Source: Chryseobacterium gleum (lineage in GTDB: Bacteria; Bacteroidota; Bacteroidia; Flavobacteriales_D; Crocinitomicaceae). From it: a DNA stretch of 9,989 nucleotides. Within the stretch, counting starts at the first letter, position 1. Every line of letters begins with the position of its first letter. The translations under genes were made by a program, and so were the position numbers. The notes beneath the pieces are model-generated. The model was not told the DNA's origin. It worked only from the letters and a program-made list of their open reading frames with translations, and ran no database searches. The stretch spans positions 1 through 9,989 of the forward strand of contig CALPSU020000066.1 of NCBI GenBank assembly GCA_943326315.2, written 5' to 3'. Positions 5,264 through 9,989 of this stretch are shown here, in pieces.

Positions 5264-7837
5264 TTGATAAATAATCGTTTCATACTCTTAGTTTTCTTAA
5301 GTACATTGTTAATAATGTCTACGTTTGAAACTTCGTATTCTCAAGAATTAATTTTAAAAGATTCTATTAGCAATCCAAAAAAAGATACTATCTATGTAAA
5401 CGATGAATCTTTTGAAGAATCTGCTATTTATGGATCTAGAGATTCTATATTCGTTGATTTAAAAGAGAGTAAAATTCATTTATTTGGAGAAGCACATTTA
5501 GAATACCTTGGAACGAAAATGAATGCAGGGTATATTATTGTTGATTTGAAAAAAAATGAAGTTTTTGCAACTTATATTTTCGACAAAGACAGTAATAAAA
5601 TAGAAACTCCCAAATTTAAAAATGGCGCTGAAGAAATAGAAGCTTCTAGAATTCGATACAATTTCAATACTCAAAAAGGATATATTGAAGAAGTAAAGAT
5701 TAAGCAAGATGAAATTTATCTTTATATGAATATAGCCAAAAGACATAAAAATGGTGAAATTCATTTTAAACAAGGACGTTTTACAACGTGTGAATATATA
5801 GACGATCCTCATTATCATTTCCAACTTTCTAAAGCCGTTATGATTCCTGACAAAAGGATTGTGACTGGTCCAATGAATTTATGGATTAAAGGTATACCGA
5901 CTCCGCTTGGACTTCCTTTTAGCGTTATTCCTCAATCTAAAACAAGGACGCATGGTTTATTATTTCCTCAAATTGTTCCTTTTTCAGGCACCGGATTTGG
6001 ATTAAGAGATCTTGGTTACTTCTTTCCTATAAACCCAAAAGTTCATACAAGTGTATACTTAACAATATTTAATAGAGGAAGTTGGGGATTAAAAAACACC
6101 ACTGATTATTTCACCCAATATAAACGTAAAGGTACTTTTACTCTTTTGTATCAAAATCTAAAACCACCCTTTCCTAAAAAAGAAGATAGTGAAAAAGTTG
6201 CTTTAATTTGGTCTCATCAAAAAGATGCTAAATCTAATCCATATTGGTCATTTTCTTCTAATGTAAACTTTGTTTCAGATAATAATACTAAAAACAGTTT
6301 AGACCCAATTAACACACAATATTTTACGAATCAATTAAATTCAGACGTTAACATGCAACGTTTTTTTCCAGGTAAACCGATATCTCTTGGAGTTAAATTA
6401 TCTTTAAAACAAAATACTAGTTCAAAATCTATTTCTTTAACTAGCCCAATAATTACAGCAAATGTTACACGTTTTTCTCCTCTAAAAAACATTATTACTG
6501 GAAAAGAAGAATGGAAACAAGTTTTCTCTAGAATAGCTATATCATACAATTTTGAATCTCAAAACAGAGCTTCTTTTGGTGATTCATTATTAAAACATAA
6601 CCAATATAAGGATATTCAAAATCAATTTAATAACGGTATATTACAAAATATGACTGTTCAAACTACTGCTGGATTTTTTAAAAACACATGGAAACTTACC
6701 CCTTCCATAACCTATACTAATAAAATTAATTTTCAGCAATTAGAAAAAACTTACGATCCTACTCTAGTTACAAATAACTTTAATATAAATAAACTTCAAA
6801 AAGCTGGAGCCACTAATGAACTTTCTTTAAATGCATCATTAACAACTGTAGTTTATGCATATTATCGTATTGCTGGAAAAAAAAGTAAACCACTATTAAG
6901 ACACATCTTAACACCTTCTTTTGGATTTAGATACGTTCCTAATTTGAATAAAATTTACACACTTGATACCGGAAAAGTTGTTGTAAGAGAAATAAAATAT
7001 TCTCCTTTTGAACAAAGTATATACTCCTCTCCTTCTATATCGAACCAAGCCCTTGTTACATTTGGATTTAATAACACTTTTGAATTAAAAAGGAAATCAG
7101 ACAAAGATACAATTACAGGATTTAAGAAGACTAGAATAATTGATGCCCTTTCTTTGAATGGTCAATATGACTTATTAAAAGATTCAATGAAACTTTCTGA
7201 CATAAATTTAAATTTAAGAGTTAGTCCTTTTCCTTACGTGAATTTTGTAACGACATCTAATCTAAGTCCTTATGACTGGTCTTCAATTACAGGTAAATCA
7301 ACGAGTAAATATGCAATAAATTCAAGTGGTAAGATTGGACGACTAACTTCTACAAATTTCACTACCACATTAACTTTAACTTCAAAAGAAAGTCAGAAAA
7401 AACTAGATGATTTATCTTCCAAAAATGGCGTAAATTGGAATTCAGATTATAGATATTTTTCATTATATCCTGAGAGAGTTATAAATTTCGATATTCCCTG
7501 GAAAATCAATTTTTCACATGTTTATTCAGTAACAGCAAACATGAATAAGACTTCAATTGATACTAAAGATTTTAAATCTGTACAAACAATTTCTACAAAC
7601 GGAGATTTAAGCTTTACTAAAAGATGGAAAATAATAGGCACAATGAATTTTGATGTTAAAACAATTAAAATAACCTACACAACACTAACCTTAACAAGAG
7701 ATATGCATTGTTGGAACTTATCTTTAAACTGGATTCCAATTGGAGGGAACCAAAGTTTCTTGTTTAGCTTAAGGTCTAATTCAAATATGTTTAAAGATGC
7801 TAAATTAGATTTAAGAAAACCGCCATTATTCTTCTAA
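5264..7837 (+). CDS. lptD: LPS-assembly outer-membrane protein LptD (Bacteroidota type)
   Basis: An 857-residue outer-membrane beta-barrel that, with a lipoprotein plug (LptE), delivers lipopolysaccharide to the cell surface. Signal peptide 1-27 (hydrophobic 6-18, ending SYSQ-E). A periplasmic OstA/LptA-like beta-jellyroll spans about 60-205, with RFTTCEYIDDPHYHF (172-186) in the conserved place where LptD proteins carry a cysteine. Barrel strands follow, starting near GLPFSVIPQSKTRTHGLLFPQ (216-236) and ending with ...PPLFF, a C-terminal aromatic as expected for a BAM substrate. There are exactly two cysteines, Cys176 and Cys816. The start is TTG: an in-frame TAA at 5261-5263 lies directly before it and the next ATG (codon 18) would destroy the signal peptide. 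Ends in tandem stops TAA TAA. The length fits the family. Divergent from the amidase operon. Confidence 0.9.
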   Translation: MINNRFILLVFLSTLLIMSTFETSYSQELILKDSISNPKKDTIYVNDESFEESAIYGSRDSIFVDLKESKIHLFGEAHLEYLGTKMNAGYIIVDLKKNEVFATYIFDKDSNKIETPKFKNGAEEIEASRIRYNFNTQKGYIEEVKIKQDEIYLYMNIAKRHKNGEIHFKQGRFTTCEYIDDPHYHFQLSKAVMIPDKRIVTGPMNLWIKGIPTPLGLPFSVIPQSKTRTHGLLFPQIVPFSGTGFGLRDLGYFFPINPKVHTSVYLTIFNRGSWGLKNTTDYFTQYKRKGTFTLLYQNLKPPFPKKEDSEKVALIWSHQKDAKSNPYWSFSSNVNFVSDNNTKNSLDPINTQYFTNQLNSDVNMQRFFPGKPISLGVKLSLKQNTSSKSISLTSPIITANVTRFSPLKNIITGKEEWKQVFSRIAISYNFESQNRASFGDSLLKHNQYKDIQNQFNNGILQNMTVQTTAGFFKNTWKLTPSITYTNKINFQQLEKTYDPTLVTNNFNINKLQKAGATNELSLNASLTTVVYAYYRIAGKKSKPLLRHILTPSFGFRYVPNLNKIYTLDTGKVVVREIKYSPFEQSIYSSPSISNQALVTFGFNNTFELKRKSDKDTITGFKKTRIIDALSLNGQYDLLKDSMKLSDINLNLRVSPFPYVNFVTTSNLSPYDWSSITGKSTSKYAINSSGKIGRLTSTNFTTTLTLTSKESQKKLDDLSSKNGVNWNSDYRYFSLYPERVINFDIPWKINFSHVYSVTANMNKTSIDTKDFKSVQTISTNGDLSFTKRWKIIGTMNFDVKTIKITYTTLTLTRDMHCWNLSLNWIPIGGNQSFLFSLRSNSNMFKDAKLDLRKPPLFF

Positions 7838-7888
7838 TAATTTGTCAACTGCCAATCGTAATTATTAATTTCGCAGAAAAAAGAAAAA

Positions 7889-8467
7889 TTGATTGATATT
7901 ACTTTCACAAATTCAATAGATCCAGAAAAAGGAAAACTTTTAGTCTCAAACCCTTTTTTAGATGAAGACTTTTTTAGAAGGTCTCTGGTCTATATATGTC
8001 AATATAACAAAGAGGGTAGTTTTGGTTTTGTTATAAATAATTTAATTTCAATTAATCTTCATGAACTTGATGAATCTTTTCCAGATTTTGAAACTCAAAT
8101 TAGTCTAGGTGGCCCCATGGAAGTAAATAGTTTATACTTTATTCATACTTTGGGAGATAAGATAAATAATAGTGTTTTAGTTTCTGAAAACATATATTTA
8201 GGTGGTGATTTCAAACAACTTACTGCATTAATGAATGAAGATAAATCAATTTCAAAATACGTTCGTTTTTTTATTGGATATTCTGGATGGGCTAGCGAAC
8301 AACTTGAAAAAGAATTAGAAACAAACTCTTGGATTGTTGCTAATTTATCTTCAAAAGGGATGCTTTTCGAATCAAAATCAAAGCAAACATGGAAAAGATT
8401 TATGTATGATTTAGGAGGTAAATTTAAAGTTATGTCAAAGTTTCCGATAGATCCAACAGATAATTGA
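7889..8467 (+). CDS. yqgE: YqgE/AlgH family protein (DUF179)
   Basis: A 192-residue soluble protein of the YqgE/AlgH family. Family landmarks are in order: GKLLVSNPFLDEDFFRRSLVY (15-35), GFVINN (46-51), GGPM (74-77), LGGDF (104-108), GYSGWASEQLEKEL (130-143), Trp148, Trp168 with LGGK (175-178), and a C-terminal proline-rich PIDPTDN. The biochemical role of the family is not settled; AlgH was first described as a transcriptional regulator of alginate genes in Pseudomonas, but the fold has no DNA-binding domain that I can see here. The start is TTG with the A-rich leader AGAAAAAAGAAAAA: the frame is closed by TAA at 7859-7861 and the next in-frame ATG (codon 77) would remove the conserved N-terminus. 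It lies 51 nt after lptD on the same strand, possibly cotranscribed. Tandem TGA TGA stops. Confidence 0.93.
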   Translation: MIDITFTNSIDPEKGKLLVSNPFLDEDFFRRSLVYICQYNKEGSFGFVINNLISINLHELDESFPDFETQISLGGPMEVNSLYFIHTLGDKINNSVLVSENIYLGGDFKQLTALMNEDKSISKYVRFFIGYSGWASEQLEKELETNSWIVANLSSKGMLFESKSKQTWKRFMYDLGGKFKVMSKFPIDPTDN

Positions 8468-8506
8468 TGAAATATTTTAATATAAGATTCCTTGATTCAT
8501 CAGTTA
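8461..8506 (+). terminator. Possible weak hairpin overlapping the end of yqgE
   Basis: TAATTGATGAA (8461-8471) can pair with TTCATCAGTTA (8496-8506): 11 bp with one G-T pair around a loop of about 24 nt. The left arm includes both stop codons of yqgE. Downstream is T-rich but has no clean T-tract directly after the stem, and the loop is long. It could end transcription inefficiently or protect the mRNA end; the separate promoter just downstream agrees with a transcription-unit boundary here. Confidence 0.25.
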
Positions 8507-8523
8507 ATTTAACTACTTCTATT

Positions 8524-8552
8524 TTGATTTAAGCTCAAAAAGATTAATTTTG
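8524..8552 (+). promoter_or_regulatory. Bacteroidota-type promoter for the acyltransferase-rarA unit
   Basis: A TTG at 8524-8526 (-33 element) is followed after 18 nt by TAATTTTG at 8545-8552, a full match to the -7 consensus TAnnTTTG. The usual Bacteroidota spacing is about 19 nt. Transcription would begin near 8558, leaving a leader of about 10 nt before the ATG at 8569. This is the best promoter in the window because both elements and the spacing agree. Confidence 0.55.
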
Positions 8553-8568
8553 AATCAATTATAAAAAC

Positions 8569-9447
8569 ATGACGAACTCATTTAGTCGCATTTTATTTTA
8601 TTGTGTTGCAATTCCAGTTTCTTACTTGCCTTTTCGTGTGCTTTATTGGTTCTCAGATTTTCTTTATATAATTTGCTACCATTTAATTGGTTATCGAAAA
8701 GAAGTTGTAAGAAATAATTTAAAAAACTCTTTTCCTGAACTATCTGAAAGTGAAATAATAATTATTGAAAAAAAGTTCTATCATCATTTCACCGACTTTT
8801 TAGTTGAAAGTGCTAAATCATTCAGTATTTCTGAAAAGGAAATTATTAAACGTTGTTCAATTGTTAATCCTGAACTTCCAAATTCTTATTACGAAAAAGG
8901 AAAAAGCTTAATGATACTTTGTGGGCATTATAATAATTGGGAATATTACGCAGTTGGGTTACAGCAACAAATGAAACATAAAACATTAGCAGCGTATCAT
9001 CCCTTAAAAAATAAGTTTTTTGATAAAGTAATTAAAAATTCTAGGCAACGTTTTGGAATGAAAATGATTAGTATGCGTGAAATTCCACGTTATTTCTCAG
9101 AACAAAAAACGAATGAGCCTACTATGGCAATAATGGTTAATGATCAATCTCCTTTAGAACCTAAAAAAGCGTATTGGAACACATTCCTCAATCAAGATAC
9201 TGGATGGATGAAAGGTACTGAAAGACTTGCTGCTAAATATGATCAATCTATCTTATTTGGATGTATTCGCAAGGTAAAAAGAGGCTTTTATGAAGTTACA
9301 TTCTACCCTATTACAGACGAACCAAATAAAGTAAGTGAAGGTTTTATATTAGATAAACATACTCAATATTTGGAAATGGTTATTTCAGAACATCCAGAAT
9401 TTTGGCTATGGTCTCATAAACGTTGGAAACATAAACGTCCTAATTAA
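8569..9447 (+). CDS. Lysophospholipid / lipid A acyltransferase, LpxL/HtrB family
   Basis: A 292-residue inner-membrane-associated enzyme that transfers a secondary acyl chain to lipid A or a related acceptor. The HX4E catalytic motif is His120-Tyr-Asn-Asn-Trp-Glu125 within LMILCGHYNNWE; His acts as base in this family. Other conserved parts are the N-terminal hydrophobic anchor (about 8-40), YRKEVVRNNLKNSFPELSE (42-60), VNDQSP (190-195), and the C-terminal WLWSHKRWKHKRP (279-291), which is the usual LpxL/HtrB ending. Length is typical for the family (about 290-310). The fatty acid and exact acceptor cannot be told from sequence; in Bacteroidota similar enzymes may instead act on aminolipids. 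ATG start under its own promoter; rarA follows after 2 nt. Pairing with LptD upstream fits a shared role in LPS supply, though the genes are separated by yqgE. Confidence 0.9.
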   Translation: MTNSFSRILFYCVAIPVSYLPFRVLYWFSDFLYIICYHLIGYRKEVVRNNLKNSFPELSESEIIIIEKKFYHHFTDFLVESAKSFSISEKEIIKRCSIVNPELPNSYYEKGKSLMILCGHYNNWEYYAVGLQQQMKHKTLAAYHPLKNKFFDKVIKNSRQRFGMKMISMREIPRYFSEQKTNEPTMAIMVNDQSPLEPKKAYWNTFLNQDTGWMKGTERLAAKYDQSILFGCIRKVKRGFYEVTFYPITDEPNKVSEGFILDKHTQYLEMVISEHPEFWLWSHKRWKHKRPN

Positions 9448-9449
9448 TT

Positions 9450-9989
9450 ATGTCTATTCTTGCTCCGTTAGCTGAACGTATGCGGCCTAAAACGCTTAAT
9501 TCATACGTAGGGCAGCAACACCTTTTAAAAGAAGGCGCATCTCTTCGACGTGCATTAGATGCTGGTTTAATTCCTTCTATGATTTTATGGGGACCACCAG
9601 GAGTAGGAAAAACAACATTAGCTCAATTAATTGCAGAATATTTGAATCGTCCAGTACACACACTTTCTGCAATTTCATCCGGAGTTAAAGATGTTCGAGA
9701 TGTAATATCTAAAGTAGAAAATGCTGGAATGTTTCAACAAAAAGGTGCAATTCTATTTATTGATGAAATTCATCGTTTTTCGAAAGCTCAACAAGATTCA
9801 TTGTTAGGGGCAGTCGAAAAAGGAACTATAACTTTAATTGGTGCTACAACTGAAAACCCTTCATTTGAAGTTATATCTGCTTTACTTTCACGTTGTCAAG
9901 TTTACACATTAGAAAACCATACAAAAGACGATTTATTAGACTTATTACAACGGTCAATTAGGGAAGATCAAATATTAAAAAACAAAAAA
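9450..9989 (+). CDS. rarA: Replication-associated recombination protein A (RarA/MgsA), 3'-truncated by the window edge
   Basis: The frame is open from an ATG at 9450 to the right edge, 180 codons with no stop; full-length RarA is about 420-450 residues, so the missing part is the window boundary and not damage. RarA is an AAA+ clamp-loader-like ATPase that forms tetramers and acts at stalled replication forks. Seen here: N-terminal PLAERMRPKTLNSYVGQQHLL (6-26), Walker A GPPGVGKTT (48-56), Walker B LFIDEIH with Asp105-Glu106, sensor 1 GATTENPSF (131-139), and arginine finger SRC with Arg148. The helical lid and the C-terminal tetramerisation domain are outside. The start follows the acyltransferase stop by 2 nt (TAATTAATG-like junction), so translation is probably coupled although the functions are unrelated. 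Confidence 0.95.
   Translation, partial: MSILAPLAERMRPKTLNSYVGQQHLLKEGASLRRALDAGLIPSMILWGPPGVGKTTLAQLIAEYLNRPVHTLSAISSGVKDVRDVISKVENAGMFQQKGAILFIDEIHRFSKAQQDSLLGAVEKGTITLIGATTENPSFEVISALLSRCQVYTLENHTKDDLLDLLQRSIREDQILKNKK

Noticed and set aside
5237..5265. TTGACA followed by TAATAAT, like a sigma-70 promoter
   Set aside because: Spacing is only 15 nt and transcription would begin inside lptD after its start codon; Bacteroidota use a different -7/-33 consensus.
5498..5824. Minus-strand open frame of 108 codons
   Set aside because: Antisense to the LptD periplasmic domain; Phe/Ile-rich composition is that expected from the complement of an AT-rich gene.
6331..6549. Minus-strand open frame of 72 codons
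   Set aside because: Antisense to LptD barrel sequence with no independent support.
7835..7867. TAATAATT / AATTATTA inverted repeat after lptD
   Set aside because: All-AT stem with a 17-nt loop and no following T-run; expected by chance in this composition.

Overview
The window comes from a low-GC Bacteroidota genome, most likely Flavobacteriia. The evidence is the strongly AT-rich sequence, A-rich leaders without Shine-Dalgarno motifs, promoter elements of the Bacteroidota type (TAnnTTTG), and a gene set that I recall as typical of that phylum: a small protein usually mislabelled 'ABC transporter ATPase', a split HdrE/HdrD-like Fe-S pair, an MCE (MlaD-type) protein, an amidase with a C-terminal SPOR-like tail, and a Bacteroidota-type LptD. 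This assignment rests on recognition of sequence, not on a search.

Layout. Positions 1-223 hold no gene I can support. A five-gene minus-strand operon runs from 5198 down to 224: N-acetylmuramoyl-L-alanine amidase, MCE/MlaD-family protein, membrane Fe-S oxidoreductase subunit, CCG-domain Fe-S subunit, and the small 'ABC transporter ATPase' family protein. Gaps are 4, 15, 81 and 3 nt; the 81-nt gap carries a palindromic repeat. A 65-bp divergent control region (5199-5263) separates the operon from the plus-strand genes: lptD (5264-7837), yqgE/algH (7889-8467), an LpxL/HtrB-family acyltransferase with its own good promoter (8569-9447), and, 2 nt later, the first 180 codons of rarA, which runs off the right edge.

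Most of the window serves the cell envelope. LptD inserts lipopolysaccharide in the outer membrane, the LpxL-type enzyme acylates lipid A, the MCE protein belongs to a lipid-trafficking family, and the amidase cleaves peptidoglycan. The two Fe-S proteins look like a membrane-bound electron-transfer complex whose donor and acceptor are unknown. Its place between lipid-transport and envelope genes is the least explained part of the region.

I do not see a mobile element with a transposase, a CRISPR array, an RNA gene, or a defence system. This is mainly conserved chromosomal housekeeping sequence. The points worth a second look are the exactly two-cysteine LptD, the non-ATPase 'ATPase', the redox module in an envelope operon, three TTG starts, and the palindrome at 1512-1545.
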